This document shows positions 45,141 to 54,161 of a stretch of 64,000 bases of DNA, one piece after another; position 1 is the stretch's first letter, and each line of letters begins with the position of its first letter. The DNA comes from Luteipulveratus flavus (GTDB lineage Bacteria > Actinomycetota > Actinomycetes > Actinomycetales > Dermatophilaceae): assembly GCF_029439465.1 (NCBI RefSeq), contig NZ_JAROAV010000043.1:62001-126000 (forward strand), in the 5' to 3' direction. The notes under the pieces are model-generated. The model was not told the DNA's origin. It did no database searches and saw only the letters and a program-made list of their open reading frames with translations. The translations under genes and the position numbers were made by a program.

Positions 45141-47252
45141 ATGACCGATCCCACTGTCACGACCGAGTCCGCCGACCTCCTCGCGGTCGCCGACCGGGTG
45201 CTCGGCGCGCTCGCGGGTCCGGGCGCGCACCTGCGCCCCGACCAGGAGACCGCGGTCCGGGCGCTCGCGGAGCCCGGCTCGCGCGTGCTCGTCGTGCAGG
45301 CGACCGGCTGGGGCAAGTCGGCGGTCTACTGGGTGGCCACCGCCTGGTCCCGGGCCAGGGGTGGTGGTCCGACGCTGGTGGTGTCGCCGCTGCTGTCGCT
45401 GATGCGGGACCAGGTCGCGGCGGCGGGGCGCGCCGGCCTGCGCGCCGCGACTCTGAACAGCTCCAACATCGGCGAGTGGTCGGCCATCGAGGCCTCACTC
45501 GCGAACGACGAGGTCGACGTGCTGCTCGTCTCGCCCGAGCGCCTGGCCAACCCGGGGTTCGGACGGCGGGTGCTGGAGTCGCTCGCCGGCCGGCTCGGGC
45601 TGCTGGTCGTCGACGAGGCCCACGCCGTGTCGGACTGGGGCCACGACTTCCGGCCCGACTACCGCCGCGTGGCGGACGTGCTGCAGCGGCTCAACCCGCA
45701 GACACCGGTGCTGGCGACGACGGCGACCGCCAACGCCCGCGTCACCGACGACCTCGCCCGCCAGCTCGGCACGTCGACGACCGTGCTGCGCGGACCGCTC
45801 GCCCGGTCCAGCCTGCAGCTCGCCGTGCTGCCGCGGATGGACCCGTTGTCCCGCTACGCCTGGGTCGTGGAGCACCTGCCCGAGCTGCCCGGCTCCGGCA
45901 TCGTCTACACCCTGACCGTGGCCGACGCCGAGCGACTCACCGAGGCGGTCCGAGCACGGCACGGGGACGACCCGGCGCTGCGGGTCGCCGCGTACACCGG
46001 CAAGCTCGACGCGGGGGAGCGGGAGCGGTGGGAGGACGCGCTGCGCGCCAACCAGGTGAAGGCCCTCATCGCGACGTCCGCGCTCGGAATGGGTTACGAC
46101 AAGCCGGATCTCGGGTTCGTCATCCACGTCGGCGCCCCTCCGTCGCCGGTGTCCTACTACCAGCAGGTGGGTCGAGCCGGCCGCGCCATCGACCACGCGT
46201 CCGTGGTGCTGCTGCCCTCGGCCGGCGACGACGGTGTGTGGGAGTACTTCGCGACAGCGACCATCCCGCGACGCGACCACGTCGAGAAGCTGCTCGCGAC
46301 GCTGGGGGAGCACGACGAGCCCGTCTCCGTGCCCGCCCTTGAGGCCGAGACCGGACTGCGCCGGACAAGGGTCGAGCTGATGCTCAAGCAGCTGGCCGTC
46401 GACGGTGCCGTCGAGCGGACGCAGGACGGCTGGGTCGCGAGCGGGCAGCCGTGGGAGTGCGACCAGGCGCACTACGACGGGGTGCTGGCGGTGCGGCGGC
46501 GCGAGGCCGACATCATGCGCCGCTACGTCGACGGCGCGTCCTGCCTGATGCAGCTGCTGCAGGAGTCGCTCGACGACCCCGACGCCGCTCCCTGCGGGCG
46601 CTGCTCGGTGTGCCTCGGCCACCTGCCCGAGCCGTTGCGGCCCACCGCGTCCGACGACGCGATCGCCGCCGTACGAGGCGTGCTGCGCGGTGAGACCCAC
46701 GTCCTGGAGACACGCAAGATGTGGCCGGGCGGCGCCTTCGGAGCTCGCGGGCGCATCCCTGCGCACCTCGCGGCCGAGCCCGGACGGGTCATCGTGCACG
46801 CGGACGCACCGGAGTGGCGCGAGGTGGTCCAGGGCGTGCTCACCCACGACGCAAAGCCACCGCAGGAGCTGCGCGACGCGGCCGTCCGCGCGCTCGCGGG
46901 GTGGAAGGACGACTGGGCCCAGCGCCCCGAGGTCGCCGTGTCGTTGCCGGCGGCGGGTCTCACCCACCTGGTCCGTGGGCTCGCCGACCACCTCGCACAG
47001 GTCGGCCGGCTCGAGCGCGCGGACTGGTCGCCCGCCGGCGACGTCGACACCGACCTGACCTCAGCGGACGAGGCGGCCGCGTGGCGTGGCGTCCTGGACC
47101 CCACACCGGTCGCGGATGCGGTGGCCGGCCGGTGCGTCCTGCTGGTCGTGGACGCCTCCGCATCCGGCTGGGTCGTCACGGTGGCGGCGGCCGCGCTCCG
47201 GGAGGCGGGAGCAGGGCGCGTCCTGCCGCTGCTGATCCATCGCCGGGTGTGA
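45141..47252 (+). CDS. RecQ-family DNA helicase with PRTase-like C-terminus
   Basis: A 703-residue SF2 helicase. Walker A ATGWGKS (Lys59), DEAH box at 158-161, ATTATAN motif, QQVGRAGR in motif VI. The RecQ zinc site Cys468, Cys485, Cys488 and Cys491 has exactly the spacing of E. coli RecQ. No HRDC domain; residues about 560-703 instead end in RCVLLVVDASASGWVVTVAA-like sequence resembling the PRPP-loop strand of phosphoribosyltransferases. TACCGT (45128-45133) is 7 nt before the ATG (leaderless). Unwinding of recombination intermediates is the family role. Confidence 0.9.
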   Translation: MTDPTVTTESADLLAVADRVLGALAGPGAHLRPDQETAVRALAEPGSRVLVVQATGWGKSAVYWVATAWSRARGGGPTLVVSPLLSLMRDQVAAAGRAGLRAATLNSSNIGEWSAIEASLANDEVDVLLVSPERLANPGFGRRVLESLAGRLGLLVVDEAHAVSDWGHDFRPDYRRVADVLQRLNPQTPVLATTATANARVTDDLARQLGTSTTVLRGPLARSSLQLAVLPRMDPLSRYAWVVEHLPELPGSGIVYTLTVADAERLTEAVRARHGDDPALRVAAYTGKLDAGERERWEDALRANQVKALIATSALGMGYDKPDLGFVIHVGAPPSPVSYYQQVGRAGRAIDHASVVLLPSAGDDGVWEYFATATIPRRDHVEKLLATLGEHDEPVSVPALEAETGLRRTRVELMLKQLAVDGAVERTQDGWVASGQPWECDQAHYDGVLAVRRREADIMRRYVDGASCLMQLLQESLDDPDAAPCGRCSVCLGHLPEPLRPTASDDAIAAVRGVLRGETHVLETRKMWPGGAFGARGRIPAHLAAEPGRVIVHADAPEWREVVQGVLTHDAKPPQELRDAAVRALAGWKDDWAQRPEVAVSLPAAGLTHLVRGLADHLAQVGRLERADWSPAGDVDTDLTSADEAAAWRGVLDPTPVADAVAGRCVLLVVDASASGWVVTVAAAALREAGAGRVLPLLIHRRV

Positions 47253-47314
47253 GCGGCGGATCCGTCGGGTGTCGCACTGGACGCGCCGTGCCTCGGCAGG
47301 TCTACTTTCGGGGT

Positions 47315-48361
47315 ATGCGCGCACTCACCGTGACTCCGCAGAAGAAGAACTCCCTCGACGTCGCTGACATGCCCGATCCGGCCGAGCAGGACGGCGACGT
47401 CCTGGTCCAGGCGCTCGCTCTCGGGGTCTGCGGCACCGACCACGAGATCGTCGAGGGCCTCTACGGCGACGCGCCAGAGGGGTCGGACCGTCTGATCCTG
47501 GGCCACGAGTCCCTGGGCACCGTGGTCGAGGCACCGAAGGGCAGCGACTTCGCCGCGGGCGACCTGATCGTCGGCGTCGTCCGGATGCCCGACCCGGAGC
47601 CCTGCGGCGCGTGCGCCCACGGGGAGTGGGACATGTGCCGCAACGGGAAGTACACCGAGCACGGCATCAAGGAGATCCACGGCTTCGGCAGCGAGCAGTG
47701 GCGGGTGCATGCCCAGCACGCCACCAAGCTGGACCCCGGCCTGCGCGAGGTCGGCGTGCTGCTGGAGCCGACCACGGTCGTCGCCAAGGCCTGGGAGCAG
47801 GTCGACCGGATCGGCGACCGCGGCTGGTTCGAGCCGAAGTCCGTGCTGGTCACCGGCGCCGGCCCGATCGGTCTGCTCGGCGCGCTCATCGGCGCCCAGC
47901 GCGGGCTTGACGTGCACGTCCTCGACCAGACGAAGACCGGGCTCAAGCCGAAGCTGGTCCGCGAGCTCGGCGGGACGTACCACACGACAGCGGCCGACGC
48001 GGTGATGAAGAAGGTCAAGCCCGACGTGATCATCGAGGCGACGGGCGCCGTACCCGTCATCCAGGCGGTCCTGGCCGACAACGTCCCCTACGGCATCGTC
48101 GTCCTGACCGGTATCTCCAACCCGGAGAAGGTGTCCTTCGACCTGGGTGCGGTGAACCGCGACCTGGTGCTCGACAACGGAGCGGTGGTCGGGTCGGTCA
48201 ACGCCAACATGCGCCACTACGAGGCCGGCGCGAAGGTTCTCGCGGAGGCCGACAACGACTGGCTGGAGCGGCTGATCACCCGGCGGGTGCCGCTGGAGAA
48301 GTTCGCCGACGCCTTCGAGCGGCAGGACGGCGACGTCAAAGTCGTGCTGACCTTCACCTGA
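47315..48361 (+). CDS. Zinc-dependent glucose dehydrogenase (MDR family)
   Basis: A 348-residue medium-chain dehydrogenase resembling archaeal-type glucose 1-dehydrogenase. Catalytic zinc ligands Cys39 (GVCGTDHE) and His64-Glu65 (GHES); a structural cysteine cluster is in PCGACAHGEWDMC; Rossmann motif VTGAGPIGLLGA; conserved GSVNANMRHYE near the C-terminus as in glucose dehydrogenases. Would oxidise glucose to gluconolactone with NAD(P)+. TACTTT (47303-47308) ends 6 nt before the ATG. Confidence 0.82.
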   Translation: MRALTVTPQKKNSLDVADMPDPAEQDGDVLVQALALGVCGTDHEIVEGLYGDAPEGSDRLILGHESLGTVVEAPKGSDFAAGDLIVGVVRMPDPEPCGACAHGEWDMCRNGKYTEHGIKEIHGFGSEQWRVHAQHATKLDPGLREVGVLLEPTTVVAKAWEQVDRIGDRGWFEPKSVLVTGAGPIGLLGALIGAQRGLDVHVLDQTKTGLKPKLVRELGGTYHTTAADAVMKKVKPDVIIEATGAVPVIQAVLADNVPYGIVVLTGISNPEKVSFDLGAVNRDLVLDNGAVVGSVNANMRHYEAGAKVLAEADNDWLERLITRRVPLEKFADAFERQDGDVKVVLTFT

Positions 48362-48417
48362 CCGGCGGAGCCGGGTCCCGGCGGGGGCTGTCGGCACGCC
48401 GGGACACAATGGTGGGT

Positions 48418-49776
48418 GTGCGTGCCCGGGCCAGCATCCTCCACCTGGACCTGGATGCCTTCTTCGCCGCCGTCGAGCAGCGGGACAAGCCCTCCCTGCG
48501 CGGCCGGCCCGTCATCGTCGGCGGCATCGGGACGCGCGGTGTCGTCTCGACGGCGTCGTACGAGGCCAGGGCGTTCGGCGCACGCTCGGCGATGCCGACC
48601 TCGGAGGCGCGGCGTCGCTGCCCGCCCGGCACCGCGTTCCTCCACCCCCGGTTCCAGGCGTACCGCGCCTCCTCGCGGGTGGTGATGGATCTGCTGCACG
48701 ACCTGTCGCCCGTCGTGGAGCAGGTCTCGGTCGACGAGGCGTACGTCGACCTCGCGGCTCCCGGTACCCACGACCTGAGCGTCGCCGGGGTCCGCGCGCT
48801 GGTCGCCGACCTGATCGACCGGATCGCCTCCGCGACAGGGGGACTCACGGCGTCCGCCGGGGTCGCGAGCTCGAAGATGCTGGCCAAGATCGGCTCGGAC
48901 CTGGAGAAGCCGCACGGCCTGGTGGTGGTCGAGCCCGGCCGCGAGCTGCAGGTCATCGAGCCGCTGTCGGTGCGGGTGCTGGGCGGAGTGGGTCCGGCGA
49001 CGGCCGAGCGGCTGAAGTCGTTCGGGGTCATCACGGTCGCTGACCTGCAGCGCATGACGCTGCCGGACCTGGTGAGCATCTTCGGTGAGTCCCACGGGCA
49101 CGGCCTGCACCGGCTCGCCCGCGCGCAGGACGACCGCGAGGTCGAGGTGGAGCGGGAGACCAAGAGCATCTCGGCCGAGGAGACCTTCGACGTCGACGTC
49201 CCCGACCGTGCGCGCCTGGACTCCGAGCTCGCGGCGATGGTGACGCGCGTCGGCGGTCGGCTCGGGCAGAGCGCCTCGTTCGCGCGGACGGTGACCATCA
49301 AGGTGCGTCACCACGACTTCACGACCCACACCCGTTCGGCGACGTTGACCCACGCGACGGGGGAGCAGGCGGTCGTCCTGGACACCGCGCGCCGGCTGCT
49401 GGCGGAGGTCGACGTCAGCGACGGCCTGCGCCTGCTGGGCGTCGGCGTCTCGGGGTTCACCAGCCACGCTCAGGACCAGCTGGCCTTCGACGAGGTCGAC
49501 GAGCCGGACGTCCCGGCCACCCCGGAACCGAGCGCGTCACGCGAGCCTGCCCCGGAGAGCCGTCCCAGCGCGCCGTCGTGGCGGACCGGCCACGACGTCC
49601 GCCACGACGAGCTGGGCGCCGGATGGGTCTGGGGCGCCGGACGCGGGCGCGTCAGCGTGCGCTTCGAGGGTCCCCGGACCGGGCCCGGCGCCGTACGGAC
49701 GTTCGCCTCGGACGACCCCGCCCTGCACCCGGCGGACCCGCCCGACTGGCGCGAGCGCCCGGACGTCAGCGGGTGA
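48418..49776 (+). CDS. dinB: DNA polymerase IV (Y family)
   Basis: A translesion polymerase of 452 residues. HLDLDAFFAAVEQ carries the first catalytic Asp; SVDEAYVD gives Asp106 and Glu107. The little-finger domain ends before a clamp-binding QDQLAFD. A further 90-residue tail (EPDVPATPEPS linker, then a basic VWGAGRGRVSVRFEGP module) is longer than in E. coli. GTG 48418 is chosen because CACAAT (48405-48410) lies 7 nt upstream; ATG 48409 would overlap that -10. No LexA box is visible. Its 3' end overlaps the converging MDR gene by 11 bp. Confidence 0.92.
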   Translation: MRARASILHLDLDAFFAAVEQRDKPSLRGRPVIVGGIGTRGVVSTASYEARAFGARSAMPTSEARRRCPPGTAFLHPRFQAYRASSRVVMDLLHDLSPVVEQVSVDEAYVDLAAPGTHDLSVAGVRALVADLIDRIASATGGLTASAGVASSKMLAKIGSDLEKPHGLVVVEPGRELQVIEPLSVRVLGGVGPATAERLKSFGVITVADLQRMTLPDLVSIFGESHGHGLHRLARAQDDREVEVERETKSISAEETFDVDVPDRARLDSELAAMVTRVGGRLGQSASFARTVTIKVRHHDFTTHTRSATLTHATGEQAVVLDTARRLLAEVDVSDGLRLLGVGVSGFTSHAQDQLAFDEVDEPDVPATPEPSASREPAPESRPSAPSWRTGHDVRHDELGAGWVWGAGRGRVSVRFEGPRTGPGAVRTFASDDPALHPADPPDWRERPDVSG

Positions 49777-50731
49777 GGACGATCTTGCCGGCGGTCCGCC
49801 CGTCCAGCATCGCGCGGAACGCCGTGTGCGCGTCCTCCATCGCGACCTCCTGACCGACGCGCGGGTGCAGGTCGGCGACCTCGCAGAGCCGCAGCAGGTC
49901 CTGCAGCTCGTCACGGGTGCCCATGGTCGAGCCGATCACCCGCATCTGCTGGAAGAAGATCCTGGTCAGCTCGGCGGACTCCGGCTCGCCGCTGGTCGCG
50001 CCGCAGGTCACCAGCACGCCGCCGGGCTTCAAGGACTTCACGGAGTGGGACCACGTCGCCCGGCCCACGGAGTCGAAGACGCCGTCCACCTTCTCCGGCA
50101 GGCGGGCGCCGCTCTCGAACACGTCGTGGGCGCCGAGCCCGGTCGCGACGGCGCGTTTCTCGTCGGTGCTGCCCGCGACCCAGACGCGCAGCCCAGCCGC
50201 CCGGCCGAGGACGGTGAGCGCCGTCGCGACCCCACCGGACGCGCCCTGGACGAGCATGGTCTGCCCGGCGCGCAGCCCGGACCTGGAGAAGATCATCCGG
50301 TACGCGGTCAGCCAGGCGGTCCCGAGGCAGGCGGCCTCGGCGAGGCTCAGCGACGCCGGCTTCGGCAGGACGTTGCGCTCCGGCACGACGACGCGCTCGG
50401 CGAAGGTGCCCTGGTACCCCTCGGTGAAGAGGCTGCGCCGCGGGTCGAGCGTCTCGTCGCCGACCCAGCCCGGCGAGGTGAGGACGGGGTAGACGATGAC
50501 CTCGGTGCCGTCGTCAAGGGTGCCCGCGGCGTCCATGCCGAGGGTCATCGGGAACTGCTCGGGCTTGATGCCCACACCGCGCAGCGTCCACAGGTCGTGC
50601 ATGTTGAGGCTGGCCGCCCGTACGGTGACGGCCACGTGGCCCTCGCGGACCTCGGGCTCTGGTCGGTCACCGACCCGGAGGGCGTCCAGGGGTGCCTCGA
50701 GAGACGGGTGGTCGGCGTACACAGCGAGCAT
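49766..50731 (-). CDS. Zinc-independent MDR oxidoreductase (quinone-oxidoreductase type)
   Basis: A 321-residue medium-chain dehydrogenase. N-terminal GroES-like domain (ASLNMHDLWTLRG, FPMTLGMDAAGTL), Rossmann motif TMLVQGASGGVATALTVL, and C-terminal DAHTAFRAMLDGRTAGKIVL. It lacks the structural zinc cysteines. NADPH-dependent reduction of quinones or enoyl groups is the usual activity; substrate unknown. GAGGA ribosome-binding site before ATG 50731. Confidence 0.85.
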   Translation of the reverse strand: MLAVYADHPSLEAPLDALRVGDRPEPEVREGHVAVTVRAASLNMHDLWTLRGVGIKPEQFPMTLGMDAAGTLDDGTEVIVYPVLTSPGWVGDETLDPRRSLFTEGYQGTFAERVVVPERNVLPKPASLSLAEAACLGTAWLTAYRMIFSRSGLRAGQTMLVQGASGGVATALTVLGRAAGLRVWVAGSTDEKRAVATGLGAHDVFESGARLPEKVDGVFDSVGRATWSHSVKSLKPGGVLVTCGATSGEPESAELTRIFFQQMRVIGSTMGTRDELQDLLRLCEVADLHPRVGQEVAMEDAHTAFRAMLDGRTAGKIVLTR

Positions 50732-50874
50732 GAGTCCTCGTTCCCGGTGGGTCTGCGGTCCACGGCAGTCTCGCAAAGCCGCCCTCGCGGCGGTGGGTCT
50801 GGCATGAACCGCATCCGGCTGCGGTGCGCTGGGCCTACTCTGCTTCCGACGCACGTGAATTCGGGGAGGTGGCC

Positions 50875-51540
50875 GTGCGCAGTCGACGACGCACGCAATG
50901 GGGTGCTGCGGCACTGGGTCTGACGGTCCTGCTGGGCGGCTGCAACTCGTCCGGCTCGCGGGGCGGGCCGGCCGGCTGGGGTACGACCCTGCCACCCGCC
51001 ACGAGCACGCCGGAGCCGCCACCGACCTCCGAGGCGCCACCACTGTGGAGCGCCACCGGTTCGGACACCAGCACCGACGACACCACGGGTCCGACGTCGT
51101 CCACCTCGACCCGGTCGTCGTCCTCGAGCACGACACGGGCGAGCAAGGCGGACCGGGCGGGCACCAAGGGGCTGGAGGCCGACCTGCGCAACGCGCTCGT
51201 CGAGGCCCGCCAGGCGGCGCCGTCCAGCGTCCGGCTGCACGTCACCTCCGGGTACCGTCCCGCCTCCGTGCAGGAGCGGCTGTGGCGGGACGCGGTGAAG
51301 CGGTACGGCTCGCGGGCCGAGGCGCGCAAGTGGGTGCTGCCGCCAGAGGACTCCTCCCACGTGCAGCGCAAGGCGGTCGACATCGGGCCGCGCTCTGGTG
51401 CGCACTGGCTGGAGGTCCACGGCGCCGAGTGGGGCCTGTGCCGTGCCTACCGCAACGAGTGGTGGCACTTCGAGCACATCGGCCGCAACGGCACCTGCCC
51501 GCCCATGGCCGCCTCGGCGGCCGCGGCGACGGCCGACTGA
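50875..51540 (+). CDS. VanY-type D-alanyl-D-alanine carboxypeptidase lipoprotein
   Basis: A 221-residue lipoprotein (lipobox LLGGC, Cys23) with a Ser/Thr/Pro-rich linker of about 70 residues and a peptidase M15B domain. Zinc and catalytic residues: His and Asp in SSHVQRKAVDIGP, Glu and His in NEWWHFEH. It would trim the terminal D-Ala of peptidoglycan stem peptides outside the membrane. GTG 50875 has GGGGAGG (50863-50869) five bases upstream. Converges on an L,D-transpeptidase gene, a functionally related wall enzyme. Confidence 0.88.
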   Translation: MRSRRRTQWGAAALGLTVLLGGCNSSGSRGGPAGWGTTLPPATSTPEPPPTSEAPPLWSATGSDTSTDDTTGPTSSTSTRSSSSSTTRASKADRAGTKGLEADLRNALVEARQAAPSSVRLHVTSGYRPASVQERLWRDAVKRYGSRAEARKWVLPPEDSSHVQRKAVDIGPRSGAHWLEVHGAEWGLCRAYRNEWWHFEHIGRNGTCPPMAASAAAATAD

Positions 51541-51548
51541 GGTCGGCG

Positions 51549-52619
51549 TCAGTACACCGTCACGGGGGTGCCGATCGGCAGGCCCCAGGTGTCCCACAGC
51601 CAGTTCATGGCGGAATTGCTGACCCGGACGCAGCCGTGCGAGGCGGGGAAGGGCGGGATCGAGCCGGACCCGTGGACCGCGATCCCGCCGTGGAAGTACT
51701 TCGGCCGCCACATCGAGCCGAGCTCGAGCGTCGACTCGTGGTTCTTGTCGTCCTCCAGGTAGACCCGGAACGAGCCGCGCGGCGTGCGTGCGCGGTACTC
51801 GGTCTCCGTCCCGGTCTTCTTGTCCGTGACGGTGAACGTCTCGCCGTTGCCGGACGAGGCGTTGATGACCGCCCGGACCCTGCCTCCTTCGACGGCGAGC
51901 AGCAGCTGGCGGTCCAGGTCGATCTCGACGGCCTCGCCGGCACCGGTGCGCGAGCGGGGAACGACGCCCTGGTCGAGCGCTGCGCGGGTGGCGGTGTCGA
52001 CGCGTCCGTTCCGGCCGATGCCGGATGCCTTCTGCAGTGCGTAGACCGCCTGCTTCGTCGAGCTGCCGTACGTGCCGTCCGGCGCGAGCGCCCAGTAGCC
52101 GAGGTCGCGCAGCCGCTGCTGGACGGCGAGGACGTCGGGCCCGCTGTCGCCCACTCGTAGGACGGCGTCGCGACCGGGTTCGGGAGCGGGTGCCGGCTGC
52201 TCGGCCCGCGAGCCGGGGGAGGGCGGCGCCGTCGTGGTGGTCGGTGCGGGCGGCGTCGGTGTGCTCGGACCGGTGGACGGGGACTCCGACGGCGTGCCGG
52301 ACGACTCGTCGGAGGTGCTCGACGAGGTCATCGGGCGCATCGGGACCGCCTCCGGCAGGCTCGGTGGCGCGACCGGAGTGCTGCTCGGCGGGGCGGAGGA
52401 CGCGGGCGACCGCACCGCCTCGGGAGCGGACGGACTCGGCGTCGGGGTGGCCGGCCCGGGCGTCAGCGGGCCGTGGGACGTGCTCGTCGCCGGGGGCCGC
52501 GTGCTCGACGCGGCGGTGTCGGCGGACTGGTTCCCGCATCCGGCCATCGTGCCGACGGTCAGGGGCACGACGAGGGCAGCGAGCAGGCGGGCGTGGTGCC
52601 GTGACGGTTGATGACGCAT
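51549..52619 (-). CDS. L,D-transpeptidase (YkuD) lipoprotein with peptidoglycan-binding domain
   Basis: A 356-residue lipoprotein (lipobox MAGC, Cys28). A Pro/Ser/Thr-rich linker spans about residues 30-150, then a PG_binding_1 domain (DVLAVQQRLRDLGYW ... GTYGSSTKQAVYALQ), then YkuD with VHGSGS and the nucleophile Cys330 in SHGCVRVSN. Forms 3-3 cross-links or attaches proteins to peptidoglycan. Good GGGAGG ribosome-binding site. The convergent VanY-like enzyme produces tetrapeptide donors of the kind YkuD enzymes use. Confidence 0.92.
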   Translation of the reverse strand: MRHQPSRHHARLLAALVVPLTVGTMAGCGNQSADTAASSTRPPATSTSHGPLTPGPATPTPSPSAPEAVRSPASSAPPSSTPVAPPSLPEAVPMRPMTSSSTSDESSGTPSESPSTGPSTPTPPAPTTTTAPPSPGSRAEQPAPAPEPGRDAVLRVGDSGPDVLAVQQRLRDLGYWALAPDGTYGSSTKQAVYALQKASGIGRNGRVDTATRAALDQGVVPRSRTGAGEAVEIDLDRQLLLAVEGGRVRAVINASSGNGETFTVTDKKTGTETEYRARTPRGSFRVYLEDDKNHESTLELGSMWRPKYFHGGIAVHGSGSIPPFPASHGCVRVSNSAMNWLWDTWGLPIGTPVTVY

Positions 52620-52757
52620 GGCATTCCTCCCGGCCTGCGGTCCATCGCTCGACGTCGCGCCGTCTCGTGGCGTTCCGCCGTGAACAGACGGCGAATGTAC
52701 CCCGAGACGGTGACCGTGGTGGGGGTTCGGGCTTTCTCGGCGCGTCGGGACAGCACA

Positions 52758-52788
52758 AGACCCCCGGTCCTGACAGGACCGGGGGTCT
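52758..52788 (-). terminator. Hairpin terminator downstream of tRNA-Leu
   Basis: AGACCCCCGGTCC (52758-52770) pairs perfectly with GGACCGGGGGTCT (52776-52788), 13 bp with loop TGACA, 37 nt past the tRNA 3' end. Confidence 0.8.
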
Positions 52789-52824
52789 GGGTCGTACGAG
52801 CAGGTCGACCCTGCCGTACCAGTG

Positions 52825-52909
52825 TGTCCGAGGGGGGACTTGAACCCCCACCCTCTATACGAGGACTAGCACCTCAAGCTAGCGCGTCTGCCAATTCCGC
52901 CACCCGGAC
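52825..52909 (-). tRNA. tRNA-Leu (anticodon GAG)
   Basis: An 85-nt class II tRNA. Acceptor GTCCGGG pairs with CTCGGAC (one G-U); D-loop region GGCGGAATTGGCAGACGC; anticodon stem CTAGC/GCTAG with loop TTGAGGT giving anticodon GAG; long variable arm; T-arm GGGGGTTCAAGTCCCCC. Discriminator A73. The 3' CCA is not encoded and must be added. It reads CUC and CUU leucine codons. Confidence 0.96.
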
Positions 52910-53015
52910 GAGGTGGTGCGAGAGGCGGTCCGGAGGACCCCTCTGCGACCGCAGACACTAGCACGCACAGGGGCCAATCCTGGAATCGGCGCAGGGTGCC
53001 GAGAGGGCCGACGCG

Positions 53016-54032
53016 TCAGTCGGCGACCTTCACGACCAGCTTGCCGAAGTTGCGCCCCTGGAGCAGTCCCTGGAACGCCTCGACGGTGTGGTCCAGCCCC
53101 TCGACGACGTCCTCGCGGTACTGCACCTGTCCGTCGGCCAGCCACCCGGACATGTCGCGCACGAAGTCCTCGGTCTGGGTCGGGGCGAACTCGGTCTGGA
53201 TGAACCCGCGCACGGTCAGGCTCTTGCGCAGGATCGTGGCCATCAGGACTCCGGAGCGGTCCGGTCCCTCGGGCAGCGACGTCGCGTTGTAGCCGGCGAC
53301 GAGGCCGCACACGGGGACCCGCGCGTAGGTGTTCAGGCGGCGCAGCACCGCGTCCCAGACCTGCCCGCCGACGTTCTCGAAGTAGACGTCGATGCCGTCC
53401 GGGGTCGCGGCGGCCAGCTGCTCGGCGAAGTCCGGCGCGCGGTGGTCGATGGCCGCGTCGAACCCGAGCTCCTTCAGGTGGGCGACCTTCTCGGGTCCGC
53501 CGGCGATGCCGACGGCGCGAGCGCCCTTGATGCGGGCGATCTGGCCGACCGCGGACCCGACGGGACCGGTCGCGGCGGCGACCACGACGGTCTCGCCCGG
53601 CTTCGGCTGCCCGATGGTGAGCAGGCCGGAGTACGCGGTGAAGCCGGGCATGCCGAGCACGCCGAGGGCCGTCGTGAGGGGAGCGCCCTGCGGGTCGAGC
53701 CGGCGCAGGTGCTTCACCTTCTCCACCGAGTGCGTCTGCCATCCGCCGTAGCCGAGTACGACGTCGCCGGGGCTCAGCGCGTCGTCGGTCGACTGCACTA
53801 CCCGGGACACGGTGGCCCCCACCATCGTCGCGTCGATCTCGACCGGCGCGGCGTACGACGGAGCGTCGCTCATCCGGCCGCGCATGTAGGGGTCCAGCGA
53901 CAGGTAGAGCGTCTCGAGGAGGGCCTCGCCGGCGGCGGGCTCGGGCAGGTCGACGGTCTCGGTACGGAAGTTCTCCTGGGTCGGCTCGCCGTGCGGCCGG
54001 GACGCCAGGACGATGCGGGTGGTCTGCGCCAT
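53016..54032 (-). CDS. NADP-dependent oxidoreductase (CurA/leukotriene B4 dehydrogenase-like MDR)
   Basis: A 338-residue zinc-free MDR. Typical stretches: YLSLDPYMRGRMSD, LGMPGFTAYSGLLTIGQPKPGETVVV (in two parts), AATGPVGSAVGQIARIKG, DVYFENVGGQVWDAVL and the C-terminal GKLVVKVAD. Family members reduce double bonds of enones or prostaglandin-like substrates with NADPH. AGGAGA (54042-54037) precedes the ATG. Confidence 0.9.
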   Translation of the reverse strand: MAQTTRIVLASRPHGEPTQENFRTETVDLPEPAAGEALLETLYLSLDPYMRGRMSDAPSYAAPVEIDATMVGATVSRVVQSTDDALSPGDVVLGYGGWQTHSVEKVKHLRRLDPQGAPLTTALGVLGMPGFTAYSGLLTIGQPKPGETVVVAAATGPVGSAVGQIARIKGARAVGIAGGPEKVAHLKELGFDAAIDHRAPDFAEQLAAATPDGIDVYFENVGGQVWDAVLRRLNTYARVPVCGLVAGYNATSLPEGPDRSGVLMATILRKSLTVRGFIQTEFAPTQTEDFVRDMSGWLADGQVQYREDVVEGLDHTVEAFQGLLQGRNFGKLVVKVAD

Positions 54033-54161
54033 GAGTTCTCCTCGGGTCGATGTGGTCGGTCCTGGGCGGCAACCGTTCGCCGGACGCCCGGATTCCGACC
54101 GGGCGGGGTGGGCTCGGCCACGTCCGCGGCACGTGTCGGTGGCACACGACACACTGAGCGG

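Noticed and set aside
48361-48417. LexA/SOS box upstream of dinB
   Set aside because: No CGAAC-N4-GTTCG-like sequence is present in the gap or the last bases of the preceding gene.
51000-52520. Tandem repeats in the two cell-wall lipoprotein genes
   Set aside because: They are Ser/Thr/Pro-rich linkers with no fixed repeat unit at DNA or protein level.
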